Part shown: positions 1 to 9,060 of the stretch, in pieces
How positions within the stretch are numbered: the stretch's first letter is position 1
Layout: each line of letters opens with the position of its first letter
Assembly (NCBI GenBank): GCA_905479265.1
Contig: CAJQLX010000038.1
Span: 28,978-92,977 of the forward strand
Length of the DNA stretch: 64,000 bases
Origin: an uncultured Alphaproteobacteria bacterium
GTDB lineage: Bacteria; Pseudomonadota; Alphaproteobacteria; UBA7985
Direction: 5' to 3'
Program-made: the position numbers and the translations under genes
The notes under the pieces: model-generated
Databases searched by the model: none
What the model saw: only the letters and a program-made list of their open reading frames with translations
Told to the model about the DNA's origin: nothing

Positions 1-17
1 GCGAAAGGAAGGCTTTT

Positions 18-551
18 ATGACGCGGTTGTTACTGCTGGCATTTATTTTGACACCCATCATCGAGATCGCGGGCTTCATCACGGTCGGTGGCTGGATTGG
101 TCTATGGCCAACGCTGCTGGTGGTGCTTTTAACCGCTGTAGCGGGCACCATTTTGGTACGCCAGCAATCGACGCAGGTGATCGCGCGGATCAACAGCCAG
201 CTCAGTGTCGGTGAGATTCCAGGCCGGGCTATGTTCGATGGACTATGCTTATTTGCCGCAGCATTATTGCTGCTCACGCCGGGCTTTTTCACTGATTTTA
301 TCGGAATCGGCCTACTGCTGCCGCCTGTGCGATCCTTACTCGCGCCGCGTCTGCTGAATTGGGCGCAGAGCAGGGGCAGTGTTTCCTTTGGGGGCATGGG
401 CGCCGCTGGCGGCGGTGGCTTTGCCGGCTATGGTTTCAGCTCAGACGACCCCGGCTTCTCAGCCCAAGGCCCGAGCGTCATCGAGGGCGAGGCAGAGGTC
501 ATTGATCCCGACGACGATCCCAGCTCCGGCAAGCCGCATAACGGAGCCTAG
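18..551 (+). CDS. fxsA: FxsA family membrane protein
   Basis: This 177-residue protein belongs to the FxsA family, whose E. coli member overcomes phage T7 exclusion by F plasmids; its normal role is unclear. The first ~95 residues hold about three hydrophobic segments (roughly 1-25, 28-48 and 75-95), including a PGFFTDFIG motif typical of the family. The tail from about residue 122 is Gly-rich and then acidic, and is probably cytoplasmic. The ATG start is preceded by AAGGAAGG. It lies upstream of secB, the usual alphaproteobacterial arrangement. The family call is firm; no specific function can be assigned. Confidence 0.88.
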   Translation: MTRLLLLAFILTPIIEIAGFITVGGWIGLWPTLLVVLLTAVAGTILVRQQSTQVIARINSQLSVGEIPGRAMFDGLCLFAAALLLLTPGFFTDFIGIGLLLPPVRSLLAPRLLNWAQSRGSVSFGGMGAAGGGGFAGYGFSSDDPGFSAQGPSVIEGEAEVIDPDDDPSSGKPHNGA

Positions 552-616
552 TCCTCCGTCGCGCTGCGTGGTAACAGGCGTCCAACACGTAAAATTTAAG
601 GAAATCGAGACCTCGC

Positions 617-1096
617 ATGGCCGAAAACGAAACCGCTCAAGCTCAAGCCGCTGGCGCCAACACGCAACAGGGCTTGGCGTTTCTGCACCAGTACCTGAAA
701 GATTTGAGCTTTGAGAACCCGAACGCTGCTTCCGGCCTCATGGCTCAGGGCAAGCAGCCGAAAATCGATATTGATGTAAACGTCAACAACCGCGATCTCG
801 GCGATCGGCGTTTTGAAGTCGAACTTCATACGTCCGTCAAAGCCACCGTTGATGGTCAAACGGGGTTCATTGTTGAGTGTGTTTACGCGGGCTTGGTCCA
901 GATCGGCAACGACGTGCCGGATGAAGCCATTGAGAAGCTGCTGGTGGTTGAGGTTTCCCGTTACCTGTTCCCGTTTGCGCGTGAGATTGTTTCTGACGCC
1001 ACGGTAAAGGGTGGCTACCCGCCGCTGCTGCTCAATCCGTTCAATTTCCTGACCTTGCTGGCCAACCGCAAAGATCGGGGTGAAGCCGAGGCTTAA
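617..1096 (+). CDS. secB: Protein-export chaperone SecB
   Basis: This is SecB, the cytosolic tetrameric chaperone that keeps preproteins unfolded and hands them to SecA. The 159-residue length and the conserved core fit: FLHQYLKDLSFENP near residue 24, the VNVNNRD strand, and the GGYPPLLLNPFNF region near residue 132. The N-terminus is Gln/Ala-rich, as in other alphaproteobacteria. The gene is convergent with dnaQ; the two stop codons share the palindrome TTAA, so the genes overlap by 4 bp. Confidence 0.97.
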   Translation: MAENETAQAQAAGANTQQGLAFLHQYLKDLSFENPNAASGLMAQGKQPKIDIDVNVNNRDLGDRRFEVELHTSVKATVDGQTGFIVECVYAGLVQIGNDVPDEAIEKLLVVEVSRYLFPFAREIVSDATVKGGYPPLLLNPFNFLTLLANRKDRGEAEA

Positions 1097-1827
1097 TCGC
1101 CGGTCGAGGTCACACCGTATTTTGACCAAATCGGATCGCTGACGTCGGACAAAAACTGGCGATGGCGGTCCGATTCTTTTTGTGCCACGGGAAAAGTGCG
1201 CGCTGGAAATGGGCCTTTGGTTTCTTCTACAAGCTGTCCGTCGCCCGCTGGGCCAGCAGATTTACTGCTGGACCGGGATGAGGGGGCCATGGCGTCCAGA
1301 CCAAAGCCCGGCTGACGCCCGCCTTTGAGTTCGAGATACACCTCCGCCAACAACTCGCTATCGAGTAAAGCGCCGTGCAGCGTGCGGCTGGCATTGTCGA
1401 TGCCAAACCGGCGACAAAGCGCGTCCAAACTGGCCGGAGATCCGGGAAACGCCCGACGCGCCATAGCAAGCGTATCGATGGCGCGGCTCATGGGCAGTGT
1501 CGGGCGGCCAATGGTTTTCAGCTCGGCGTTGATGAATTTCATGTCAAACGAGGCGTTGTGGATCACCAGTGGCGCGTCGCCGATAAAGTCGATAAACGCG
1601 TCGGCCTGTGCCGAAAAAACCGGATGGCCTGAGAGAAATTCTGCTGACAGTCCATGCACTTCATACGCGCCCGCTGGCATATCGCGCTGCGGGTTGATGT
1701 AGACGTGAAATGTCTTTCCTGTCGGAAGCAAGCCATCGAGCTCGACACAGCCAATTTCAACGATCCGATGGCCTTCGCTGGGCTCAAAGCCCGTTGTTTC
1801 GGTATCGAGCACAATCTCGCGGGTCAT
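1093..1827 (-). CDS. dnaQ: DNA polymerase III epsilon subunit (3'-5' proofreading exonuclease)
   Basis: This 244-residue protein is the proofreading exonuclease of the replicative polymerase. It has the DEDDh exonuclease motifs: D8 and E10 in DTETTGF, the HNASFD motif near the middle, and HGALLDSELLAEVY with the catalytic His and Asp. The reading frame stays open upstream, but the start at 1827 is chosen because it gives the family N-terminus MTREIVLDTET and overlaps the coaE stop in an ATGA junction, which implies translational coupling. The C-terminal tail (about residue 175 on) is polar and matches the region that binds the polymerase subunit in the family. Confidence 0.95.
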   Translation of the reverse strand: MTREIVLDTETTGFEPSEGHRIVEIGCVELDGLLPTGKTFHVYINPQRDMPAGAYEVHGLSAEFLSGHPVFSAQADAFIDFIGDAPLVIHNASFDMKFINAELKTIGRPTLPMSRAIDTLAMARRAFPGSPASLDALCRRFGIDNASRTLHGALLDSELLAEVYLELKGGRQPGFGLDAMAPSSRSSSKSAGPAGDGQLVEETKGPFPARTFPVAQKESDRHRQFLSDVSDPIWSKYGVTSTGD

Positions 1828-2504
1828 TCGCTTTTTCCTGACAGCATTTTTGGGGCGCGGTGAATGGCGCCTTTGAACAGCGTGTTGCGGCGGTGGCGCG
1901 GCGGCCAGGTTTTTGCCTGCACCGGGATGCGATCCGCCTGCACCAGCGCAGCCCAGGTTACCGACCGGCCCAAACCTGTTGCAATCACCACGTCGGCGCG
2001 CCGGCGTTTGTCCCGGTCTGGCACTTGGCGCGCCAGAATGCCGGCAAGTTTCTCTGCCGTCATGCCGGGTCTCGCCAGTGCGCGGCGGGCTTGCAGGGCT
2101 GCGGGCGCGGACACCACCCAAATGGCATCACAGCGCCCCTCACCCCGACCTTCAAGCAGCAATGGAATGTCCAACAGCACTTTGCGACGGCGTTGGCGCT
2201 GCCAAAGCGCCAATAAACGCCGATTCTCGTGATAGACCAACGGATGCAAAACCGCTTCGAGCTTGCGCAGTACCGATCGATCTTTGAACGCCAAATCGCC
2301 AAGCGCTTTGCGGTCCATGCCGCGTTCAAACGACACGGCGTCTGAGGCGAATGCTGCGATGGCAGGCAGGGCTTTGCCCCGTGGCCCCGTGAGAGCATGA
2401 ACCACAGCATCGGCGTCAAAGTGCGCGTAGCCCATGCGCGCGAGCATGCGGGCGGCCGTAGATTTGCCCATGGCGATGGAACCGGTCAGGCCGATGACTT
2501 TCAT
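1824..2504 (-). CDS. coaE: Dephospho-CoA kinase
   Basis: CoaE phosphorylates dephospho-CoA at the 3' hydroxyl, the last step of coenzyme A synthesis. The 226-residue protein starts MKVIGLTGSIAMGKST, with the P-loop at residues 8-16. The later LLDIPLLLEG segment matches the conserved substrate region. I chose the start at 2504 over a longer open frame because it places the P-loop strand at the N-terminus as in the family. It sits four bases downstream of aroE and overlaps dnaQ, within a maf-aroE-coaE-dnaQ operon. Confidence 0.95.
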   Translation of the reverse strand: MKVIGLTGSIAMGKSTAARMLARMGYAHFDADAVVHALTGPRGKALPAIAAFASDAVSFERGMDRKALGDLAFKDRSVLRKLEAVLHPLVYHENRRLLALWQRQRRRKVLLDIPLLLEGRGEGRCDAIWVVSAPAALQARRALARPGMTAEKLAGILARQVPDRDKRRRADVVIATGLGRSVTWAALVQADRIPVQAKTWPPRHRRNTLFKGAIHRAPKMLSGKSE

Positions 2505-2508
2505 GGCC

Positions 2509-3357
2509 TCACACCAAACCCATGCGGCGTTCGACTTTGTGCCGCAAGCCCGCATCAACAACCACGCGTCCGCCAAAAAACGCCTGAAATGCCGGACGCG
2601 CCTGATGCAAAAGCATGCCCAGGCCATCAACCGTCCGGCACCCGCGAACTTCTGCTGATTGAAGCAGTGCTGTTTGCAAGGGGTTGTAGACGATGTCGTT
2701 GACCACAGTTTGGCTCGTCTGGGCGGCCAAAGTGCAGGTGATGGGGTTCTCTCCCTTCATACCGCGGGAGCTTGTGTTGATGATCAGGGGCAGCATTTGC
2801 TGGTCCATAAGACTTTCAGCATCGTCCCACGAAAGCGGCTCAATCCGCGCTGAAACCGCCAATTCATCAGCGAGCGCTTGCGCTCTGCTCAAGGTTCTAT
2901 TGGCGAGCACAATATCCTGAACGCCTGCATCCTGCAGCGCCACCAATACAGCCCGCGCCGCCCCGCCAGCGCCAAGCACCAACGCTCGCTTGGGCGTTTG
3001 CCCGGTTAAGCTGGGGGCCAAGTTTTCCCAAAACCCATAAGCATCGGTGTTGCGGGCTTGGATTTTGCCTTGGGTGAAAACCAGCGTATTCGATGCCCCA
3101 ATCCGCCGGGCGGTTTCGTCCGTGGTATCTGCCAGTGCCAACGCCGCTTCCTTATGAGGAACGGTGACGTTAACACCCTGAAAGCCGCGCTCTACCAGAG
3201 CCCGAATCTCATCGGCAAATGCATCGGGGTGCAAATCAAGCGCCTCATAAGTGCCGGCGATCCCAGTACTTTCGAGCCAATGGCCGTGAATCGTGGGCGA
3301 TTGAGAATGGGCAATCGGGTGACCAACAACAGCAGCTTTCAAGGGAGCACCTCTCAT
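2509..3357 (-). CDS. aroE: Shikimate dehydrogenase
   Basis: AroE reduces 3-dehydroshikimate to shikimate with NADPH in aromatic amino acid synthesis. The 282 residues include the shikimate-binding HSQSPTIH segment near residue 17, NVTVPHKEAA with the catalytic lysine, ARNTDAYGF, and the NADP-binding GAGGAARAV loop. It begins only 3 nt after maf ends. The ATG at 3357 has a weak ribosome-binding site. A TTG five codons later (L6) is preceded by AGAGGTG, so that start cannot be excluded. Confidence 0.95.
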   Translation of the reverse strand: MRGAPLKAAVVGHPIAHSQSPTIHGHWLESTGIAGTYEALDLHPDAFADEIRALVERGFQGVNVTVPHKEAALALADTTDETARRIGASNTLVFTQGKIQARNTDAYGFWENLAPSLTGQTPKRALVLGAGGAARAVLVALQDAGVQDIVLANRTLSRAQALADELAVSARIEPLSWDDAESLMDQQMLPLIINTSSRGMKGENPITCTLAAQTSQTVVNDIVYNPLQTALLQSAEVRGCRTVDGLGMLLHQARPAFQAFFGGRVVVDAGLRHKVERRMGLV

Positions 3358-3360
3358 GAT

Positions 3361-4023
3361 TTAGGCCAGCAACGCTTGGCGTTCACGCAAATGCGCGAGC
3401 AATCCAGTCAAATCCATGCCCAAAATGGTGAAAAAATCACCTTCAACCGCGTCAAACAACTGCGCACCCAGCCCTTCGAGTTGGTAACCGCCAACAGACC
3501 ACAGCACTTCGTCGCCCAAGGTATCCAAGTAAGCTCGGATGTATGCGTCGCTGAGGTCGCGCATGGTTAAATCCGCGCTGCGGGTCGAAGACCATTGCAC
3601 TGCACCATCAACACACACAGCGGTGGCTGTAACCAGCTGGTGAGACTTACCGCTGAGAATCGACAAATTTTTGTGCGCCAAGCCACGATTGTCAGGCTTG
3701 TCAAACCATAGCTCTGCGCCGCTTGGCTCCTTGAGCACCAGCATCTGGTCAGCCCCAACGGTGATTTGGCCAGGATGCATCTGCGAAACCGAAACTGCCT
3801 TAGCCGCGGCAAGCTCTTGAGCGACGTCAGCCGCTGAACGGCCATTTGCTTCACCGTCGGCCTTTACCGGCGCTTCGTCTACGTCTGAGGGCGCAACAAC
3901 GATTGGCAACCCCGCATCCATAAGCATCGCCATCCGCGTTTGCGATGCGGATGCCAACAACAGGGGTTGCTCATCCAGCCATCCCAATTGAGGGGGCATC
4001 GGGAAATCGTCAAAATCATCCAT
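3361..4023 (-). CDS. maf: Maf-like nucleoside triphosphate pyrophosphatase
   Basis: The Maf family comprises house-cleaning pyrophosphatases that hydrolyse non-canonical or regulatory NTPs. The core starts at LLLASASQTR and contains the DEAPVKADG segment and the ITVGADQML motif with the catalytic aspartate. The ATG at 4023 gives 220 residues, somewhat longer than the usual ~195 because of about 20 leader residues. The frame continues to a TTG at 4056, which I did not use. It heads the leftward operon maf-aroE-coaE-dnaQ and is divergent from hemE. The alphaproteobacterial neighbour ppsR (DUF299) is not seen here. Confidence 0.9.
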   Translation of the reverse strand: MDDFDDFPMPPQLGWLDEQPLLLASASQTRMAMLMDAGLPIVVAPSDVDEAPVKADGEANGRSAADVAQELAAAKAVSVSQMHPGQITVGADQMLVLKEPSGAELWFDKPDNRGLAHKNLSILSGKSHQLVTATAVCVDGAVQWSSTRSADLTMRDLSDAYIRAYLDTLGDEVLWSVGGYQLEGLGAQLFDAVEGDFFTILGMDLTGLLAHLRERQALLA

Positions 4024-4579
4024 CACGCAGTTTGATCCTTTTATCAGTGACGCCAAACCCCAACCGAGTCGCGGCTTAAAGGCTAAAGTTATTCTCCAAC
4101 CCCTGTGTGTAACCCAATGGCTTGGTTGGGGATGGGGTTGAGTGCTTTTCTTATACTGAGGACAACTCTTCGTTCACAGTAAGGTTTTCAACCGTGGAAA
4201 AGGATAGTTTCTGACACATGAAGACTGAGGATGCATGGTCTCAAACTCACTCAAAATTTCGATAAATGTGGTGGAGTTTGCTCTGATATATATGGCGATT
4301 CCGAGCGACGGTCGCGCAATGTGGCGCACATGGAAAGCAGGCTCAAATTTGGGGGTAAGTCGAGGATATCTTTTGATCCACAGATTCTGACCCTGCCAAC
4401 AACAACAACTACCATTTTTAAAAACTTTGTTTTGTTAGTTGGGGTTCTTTAAGCCATCACTGGTCTTGTGTTCAAACACCCCGTTCGATCGAGATTGATA
4501 AGGGCGTTGCGTTTGCTGGCAAACAGACTTGAGCGCCAACGGCTTGCCTTTTCCATCCTTACCCCGCAAATCAGTGGCC
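4024..4579. other. Candidate chromosomal origin (oriC) between maf and hemE
   Basis: This 556-bp stretch is the longest gene-free gap in the window and separates divergent operons. In Caulobacter and other alphaproteobacteria the origin lies next to hemE, and parA-parB and mnmG-rsmG lie close by, as here. Visible elements are one TGATCCACA (4374-4382), which matches the moderate-affinity DnaA G-box of Caulobacter, an AT-rich stretch at 4399-4454 that could unwind, and a GTGTT-CA-AACAC palindrome at 4468-4479. I do not see a cluster of consensus TTATCCACA boxes, so the origin call rests mainly on context. Confidence 0.6.
4374..4382 (+). promoter_or_regulatory. DnaA-type box TGATCCACA
   Basis: The 9-mer TGATCCACA differs from the TTATCCACA consensus at one position and is identical to the G-box used in the Caulobacter origin. 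It lies about 17 bp before the AT-rich segment of the maf-hemE gap. It is the only such exact match I found in this gap on either strand. Confidence 0.5.
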
Positions 4580-5620
4580 ATGACACTCACGTATTCGGGC
4601 GACAAGCCTCTTCTCGCCGCTTTGCACGGTCAATCTCAATGGCCCCGGCCCGCATGGTTCATGCGTCAAGCTGGACGATATTTGCCGGAATACCGTGTGC
4701 TGCGGGCTGAGGCGGGCGGCTTTTTGGATTTGTGCGACAATCCGGACTTTGCCACCGAAGTGACCTTGCAGCCCATTCGCCGTTACGGCTTTGATGGCTC
4801 AATCTTGTTTTCCGATATTCTAACCATCCCGCGCGCACTGGGCCAAGATCTGGCTTTTGCAGCCGGAGAAGGCCCGGTTTTGGGCGCTCTGCCGGACCAT
4901 GCTGGTATGGAAGACCGCTTGGCGAGCGGGCAAGCCGCAGTGGTGCTCGATCCCGCTTATCGGGCTGTATCGCAAATCCGAGGGGCTTTGCCTGAAACCA
5001 CCACGCTGATTGGTTTTGCCGGCGCGCCGTGGACATTGGCGACCTATATGATCGAAGGAGGGGCGAGTAAATCCTATGCGGCGACCAAGGCTATGGCCTA
5101 CGGCAATCCGTCTGGTTTCGCTGCGTTGATCGATCTGCTGGTGCGGAGTGTCGCCCAGCATTTGATCGCGCAAATTAAAGCCGGGGCCGATGCTGTGATG
5201 ATTTTCGATTCTTGGGCTGGATCTTTGGACCAAGCGGCGCAGTTGGCGTGGTCTTCTGCACCACTCAAGGCCATTGTCCGCCTGATCCGGCAAGAAGCGC
5301 CGGACACACCGGTGATTTTGTTTCCGCGAAAGGCCATGTTTGCCGCCCGCGATTTGTCTGGCTTCGATGCGCTGGTGAGCCTGCAAGTTGATTATTCCAA
5401 TGATCTTCGGTCTGCTTCGGCGCTGGAATTTGCTGCGATACAAGGTAATCTGGACCCTGGTCGCCTGTTGGGAGACCGTGAAAGCGTCGAGGCCGCTACG
5501 CGTGATGTTATTGGACGGGTAGACCGCGAACGCAGCCACGTTTTCAATCTTGGCCATGGTATTTTCAAAGAAAGCGACCCCGATGCAGTGCACTGGGTGC
5601 TGGATGCTGTACGCTCCTAA
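4580..5620 (+). CDS. hemE: Uroporphyrinogen decarboxylase
   Basis: HemE removes four carboxyl groups from uroporphyrinogen III to give coproporphyrinogen III in heme synthesis. The 346-residue protein has the signature MRQAGRYLPEYR at residues 28-39, the FSDILTIP segment, FAGAPWTLATYM, and the C-terminal NLGHGI motif. The ATG at 4580 is preferred; the frame runs open to a TTG at 4529 that would add 17 unlike residues. No good Shine-Dalgarno sequence is visible. It leads hemE-hemJ-rho and borders the candidate origin. Confidence 0.96.
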   Translation: MTLTYSGDKPLLAALHGQSQWPRPAWFMRQAGRYLPEYRVLRAEAGGFLDLCDNPDFATEVTLQPIRRYGFDGSILFSDILTIPRALGQDLAFAAGEGPVLGALPDHAGMEDRLASGQAAVVLDPAYRAVSQIRGALPETTTLIGFAGAPWTLATYMIEGGASKSYAATKAMAYGNPSGFAALIDLLVRSVAQHLIAQIKAGADAVMIFDSWAGSLDQAAQLAWSSAPLKAIVRLIRQEAPDTPVILFPRKAMFAARDLSGFDALVSLQVDYSNDLRSASALEFAAIQGNLDPGRLLGDRESVEAATRDVIGRVDRERSHVFNLGHGIFKESDPDAVHWVLDAVRS

Positions 5621-5662
5621 TTCGCGCGCTCGGCTTACCTGTTTATTGAGAGAACCTTCATC

Positions 5663-6121
5663 ATGATCGCTGTGTTTCTAACGTTTAAAACCATCCATAT
5701 CATCGCCGTCATCGCTTGGATGGCCGGGTTGCTCTACCTCCCGCGCTTGTTCGTCTACCACGCGGATGCAGAGGCGGGGTCGGATAAGTCCGAGACCTTC
5801 AAAGTTATGGAACGCCGCCTGTATGCTGCGATTATTAATCCCGCGATGATCGTGACCTGGATCGCCGGTCTGGGGATGGTCGTGTATTGGGAGATGAATG
5901 GCATCACAACGGCGCGGGAGTTCTGGTTTATCGCGAAGTTTGTGTTGGTATTGGCGATGAGCGGTGTGACGGGCATGCAGTCTCGACACGTGAAAAACTT
6001 TGCCGCTGATATCAACACCAAATCTGCCCGCTACTTCCGTATTTTCAACGAAGTTCCAACGGTGTTGATGATTCTGGTGGTCATTTTAGTGGTCGTTAAG
6101 CCTTTTCAGGGGCTTTTGTAG
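5663..6121 (+). CDS. hemJ: Protoporphyrinogen IX oxidase HemJ
   Basis: This membrane protein of 152 residues matches HemJ (UPF0093), the heme-containing protoporphyrinogen oxidase used by most alphaproteobacteria in place of HemG or HemY. The N-terminus carries the conserved histidine in KTIHIIAVIAWMAG and the LYLPRLFVYH motif. Four hydrophobic segments are visible. It follows hemE by 42 bp, so two heme steps are probably co-transcribed. A hairpin follows the gene (arms 6145-6151 and 6165-6171) but has no T-run. Confidence 0.94.
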   Translation: MIAVFLTFKTIHIIAVIAWMAGLLYLPRLFVYHADAEAGSDKSETFKVMERRLYAAIINPAMIVTWIAGLGMVVYWEMNGITTAREFWFIAKFVLVLAMSGVTGMQSRHVKNFAADINTKSARYFRIFNEVPTVLMILVVILVVVKPFQGLL

Positions 6122-6414
6122 GCTAAAATGCCGTTCTGATGGAAAGGGCCGTTGACAGGTTTCGCGGCCCTGCCTATTCCAAAGATTGTGTTGGCTCTGC
6201 GCCAGTGCTGGCCCGATGCGGCCACGGTCCCTCGTCCGAGGTGAGGCCTCTTTCCCCTATTTTTCTCGCAGTTGTTCTCTGATCCGCCGATCTGCTCTTG
6301 CTGCGACCCGCTCTGTTTTGTCGGCCAAACTTCGTGCTGACCTCATTTGCTTCGGTGGTCCTGCCTGTGCTGGCAGGCGTTGAAGCGCGATCCTAGACGG
6401 ATATTTTTCGAAAC
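6122..6414 (+). promoter_or_regulatory. rho 5' leader region with pyrimidine-rich tract and hairpins
   Basis: There is no credible gene in these 293 bases. The stretch around 6225-6300 is rich in C and T, with runs such as CCTCTTTCCCC, which is the composition of Rho-loading (rut) sites. Two hairpins flank it: AGGGCCG/CGGCCCT (6145-6171), and CCTGCC/GGCAGG (6360-6377) 38 nt before the rho start. E. coli rho is autoregulated through Rho-dependent termination in its leader; by analogy this region could do the same, but that is inference. Confidence 0.4.
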
Positions 6415-7671
6415 ATGCATCTCGAAGATCTCAAACAAAAGACCCCTGTTCAGCTGATTGCCATGGCTGAAGAAGTGGAAATCGAAAATGTTGCCTCCAT
6501 GCGTAAGCAAGAGTTGATGTTTGCCATTCTGAAGGCTGTTGCTGAAAACGATGAGTCGATTTTTGGCGGAGGCGTGATCGAAGTGCTGCAGGATGGTTTC
6601 GGCTTTCTGCGTTCTCCGGAAGCAAACTACCTCGCTGGCGCCGATGACATCTATGTTTCACCCAACACAGTGCGGAAGTTTGGTCTGCGAACAGGTGACA
6701 GCGTGGACGGCGAGATCTGTGCGCCGCGCGACAATGAACGGTATTTTGCCCTGACCAAGGTCAATACCATCAACTTTGAAGACCCAAGTTCTACGCGGAC
6801 GCGGGTCAACTTCGATTCTCTTACGCCGCTTTATCCGGATGAGCGGTTAAAACTAGAGGTTGAGGACCCAACCAACAAAAATCTGACAGGCCGCGTTATT
6901 GATCTGGTGAGCCCGATTGGTAAGGGCCAGCGGGCGCTGGTGGTTGCACCGCCACGCACGGGTAAAACTATGATGCTGCAGACCATTGCAGACAGCATCA
7001 GCCGGAATAATCCTGAAGCCTATTTGATCGTCCTGTTGATCGATGAGCGTCCGGAAGAAGTTACAGACATGCAGCGTTCGGTGAACGGTGAGGTTGTGGC
7101 CTCAACGTTTGACGAGCCCGCAACCCGCCACGTTCAGGTTTCCGAAATGGTAATCGAACGTGCGAAGCGGCTGGTTGAGCACAAGAAAGACGTGGTGATT
7201 TTGCTCGATTCCATCACGCGCCTTGCTCGTGCTTACAACACTGTTGTTCCGTCATCAGGTAAGGTTTTGACCGGCGGTGTTGATGCCAACGCGATGCAGC
7301 GCCCCAAGCGTTTCTTTGGTGCGGCTCGAAACATCGAAGAAGGCGGCTCGTTGACCATCGTTGGTACCGCACTGATCGATACCGGTTCGATGATGGATAA
7401 AGTGATCTTTGAGGAATTCAAAGGCACGGGTAACTCGGAAATTGTTCTTGACCGGAAACTGGCCGACAAGCGGACCTATCCCGCCATTGACATTGGCGGT
7501 TCCGGCACGCGTAAGGAAGAGCAGTTGGTCGAACGTGGCGAACTGGCGAAAATGTGGGTTCTGCGTCGCATTCTGATGCCGATGGGCCCGGTCGATGCGA
7601 TGGAATTCCTGATCGACAAACTGCGGACATCGAAGTCAAACGACGACTTCTTCCTGTCCATGAATCAGTAG
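6415..7671 (+). CDS. rho: Transcription termination factor Rho
   Basis: Rho is the hexameric RNA helicase that terminates transcription. The 418-residue length is standard, with no inserted N-terminal domain. An N-terminal Rho_N region (residues ~1-45) is followed by the cold-shock-like RNA-binding domain ([11 protein letters not shown] near residue 58) and the ATPase core with Walker A PPRTGKT near residue 179 and [16 protein letters not shown]. The start follows a long leader and lacks a strong ribosome-binding site. The gene is 22 bp upstream of mnmE. Confidence 0.98.
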   Translation: MHLEDLKQKTPVQLIAMAEEVEIENVASMRKQELMFAILKAVAENDESIFGGGVIEVLQDGFGFLRSPEANYLAGADDIYVSPNTVRKFGLRTGDSVDGEICAPRDNERYFALTKVNTINFEDPSSTRTRVNFDSLTPLYPDERLKLEVEDPTNKNLTGRVIDLVSPIGKGQRALVVAPPRTGKTMMLQTIADSISRNNPEAYLIVLLIDERPEEVTDMQRSVNGEVVASTFDEPATRHVQVSEMVIERAKRLVEHKKDVVILLDSITRLARAYNTVVPSSGKVLTGGVDANAMQRPKRFFGAARNIEEGGSLTIVGTALIDTGSMMDKVIFEEFKGTGNSEIVLDRKLADKRTYPAIDIGGSGTRKEEQLVERGELAKMWVLRRILMPMGPVDAMEFLIDKLRTSKSNDDFFLSMNQ

Positions 7672-7693
7672 CGCAAGCGGGTAGGCTCGATCC

Positions 7694-9025
7694 GTGTCTC
7701 GTGCTGATACCATATTTGCCGTTTCAACCGGTGGCGGTCGCGCAGGCGTGGCCGTCATTCGTGTTTCTGGGCGGGAGTCTTTGGCCGCACTCAGAGCCTT
7801 GATCCGTAACGCCGCTGCAGCCGAGCCCGCATTGCCGGCGCCTCGCATTCTGCATCGTGCCAATCTTCGGACCGCAGATGGTGCGTTGTTGGACGAAGCG
7901 ATGGCCGTCCATTTTTTGGGGCCAAACTCCTTCACCGGTGAAGATGTTGTTGAGCTTCACGCGCACGGTTCACCAGCGGTGGTAAGGGCGGTGTTATCCG
8001 CGCTGAGCACCATGCCTGGATTACGCCCTGCGGAAGCTGGCGAGTTCACGCAGCGCGCTTTTCTGAATGGAAAGATGGATTTGGCAGCCGTGGAGGGCTT
8101 GGGCGATCTGATCGACGCCCAAACTGAGGCGCAACGCCGGCTCTCGCTGCGGCAATTGGGCGGCGCTTTGTCCGATCAGGTGCTGGCTTGGCGTGAATCC
8201 ATTATCATGATGCGTGCTGAAACAGAAGCTTGGATCGATTTTCCAGACGAAGACCTGCCGACTGACTTTTTCCCAACCCTAAGAGCCCGTGCGGCCGCGT
8301 TGGCTGCGGCCATGCAGCAGGCGACGTCTCAATCACACCGATTGGCGGCGCATGTTCGGGATGGCTTTTCCGTGGCATTGGTTGGCCTGCCCAACGTGGG
8401 TAAGTCGTCGCTGTTAAACGCTCTGGCAGCCCGGGAAGTGGCCATTGTCACTGAAGTGGCTGGGACGACGCGCGACGCTCTGTCGGTTCCCATAGAGTTG
8501 GATGGTTTCCTCGTGAATGTCGTGGATACGGCGGGCATGCGGGACACCGCCGATAAAGTTGAAGCCATTGGTGTTGATCGAGCGATTAAAGCGGCTGAGA
8601 CGGCGGATCTGGTGCTATGGCTGATCGACCAGCGCGGTGAAGACCCGGATATTGCTGCGCGTTTGGAGGGCGCTTCCGTTGTTAAAATCGCGACCAAGCA
8701 AGATCTGTGGACAGCCAATAGCGTTGATCTTGGTGTGTCTGTGATATCCGGTGAGGGGCTCGATGCGGTATTGTTGGTGGTCCGTGACTGTTTGCTGGGC
8801 GAGGGGGTATCGCTCGACCATGTCCTACCCATGGGCAGGCAGCGGCACGCCCACCACGTTGGCCAAGCCGTTGAAGCGTTGGGCCGTTGTGAGGACCATG
8901 AAGAGCTCGCTTTACTCGCCGAATGTATGCGAGACGCGTCTGCTGCGCTGGGTCGGATTACCGGTGCGGTTGATGTTGAGGACGTGCTCGACCATATTTT
9001 CAGTCGATTCTGTATTGGTAAATAA
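7694..9025 (+). CDS. mnmE: tRNA modification GTPase MnmE
   Basis: MnmE works with MnmG to install the cmnm5 group on U34 of certain tRNAs. The 443-residue protein starts at GTG with the N-terminal folate-binding domain (TIFAVSTGGGRAGVAVIRVSG). An inserted G domain carries GLPNVGKSSLL near residue 231 and the DTAGMR motif, and the protein ends in the FCIGK tail whose Cys is needed for activity. Its partner mnmG starts 42 bp downstream, the usual alphaproteobacterial order. Confidence 0.97.
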   Translation: MSRADTIFAVSTGGGRAGVAVIRVSGRESLAALRALIRNAAAAEPALPAPRILHRANLRTADGALLDEAMAVHFLGPNSFTGEDVVELHAHGSPAVVRAVLSALSTMPGLRPAEAGEFTQRAFLNGKMDLAAVEGLGDLIDAQTEAQRRLSLRQLGGALSDQVLAWRESIIMMRAETEAWIDFPDEDLPTDFFPTLRARAAALAAAMQQATSQSHRLAAHVRDGFSVALVGLPNVGKSSLLNALAAREVAIVTEVAGTTRDALSVPIELDGFLVNVVDTAGMRDTADKVEAIGVDRAIKAAETADLVLWLIDQRGEDPDIAARLEGASVVKIATKQDLWTANSVDLGVSVISGEGLDAVLLVVRDCLLGEGVSLDHVLPMGRQRHAHHVGQAVEALGRCEDHEELALLAECMRDASAALGRITGAVDVEDVLDHIFSRFCIGK

Positions 9026-9060
9026 ATCTGAGCTGCCGCGTACCGCAGCCTGCTAGAGGC

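Noticed and set aside
4231..4452. 73-codon open frame in the maf-hemE gap
   Set aside because: No Shine-Dalgarno sequence, no family resemblance, and its composition is that of the non-coding gap.
5987..5992. CACGTG core in hemJ as a third parS
   Set aside because: Only the right half-site partly matches the parS palindrome; the left four bases do not fit.
6186..6383. 65-codon open frame in the rho leader
   Set aside because: Ser/Arg/Cys-rich translation with no ribosome-binding site; better explained as the leader.
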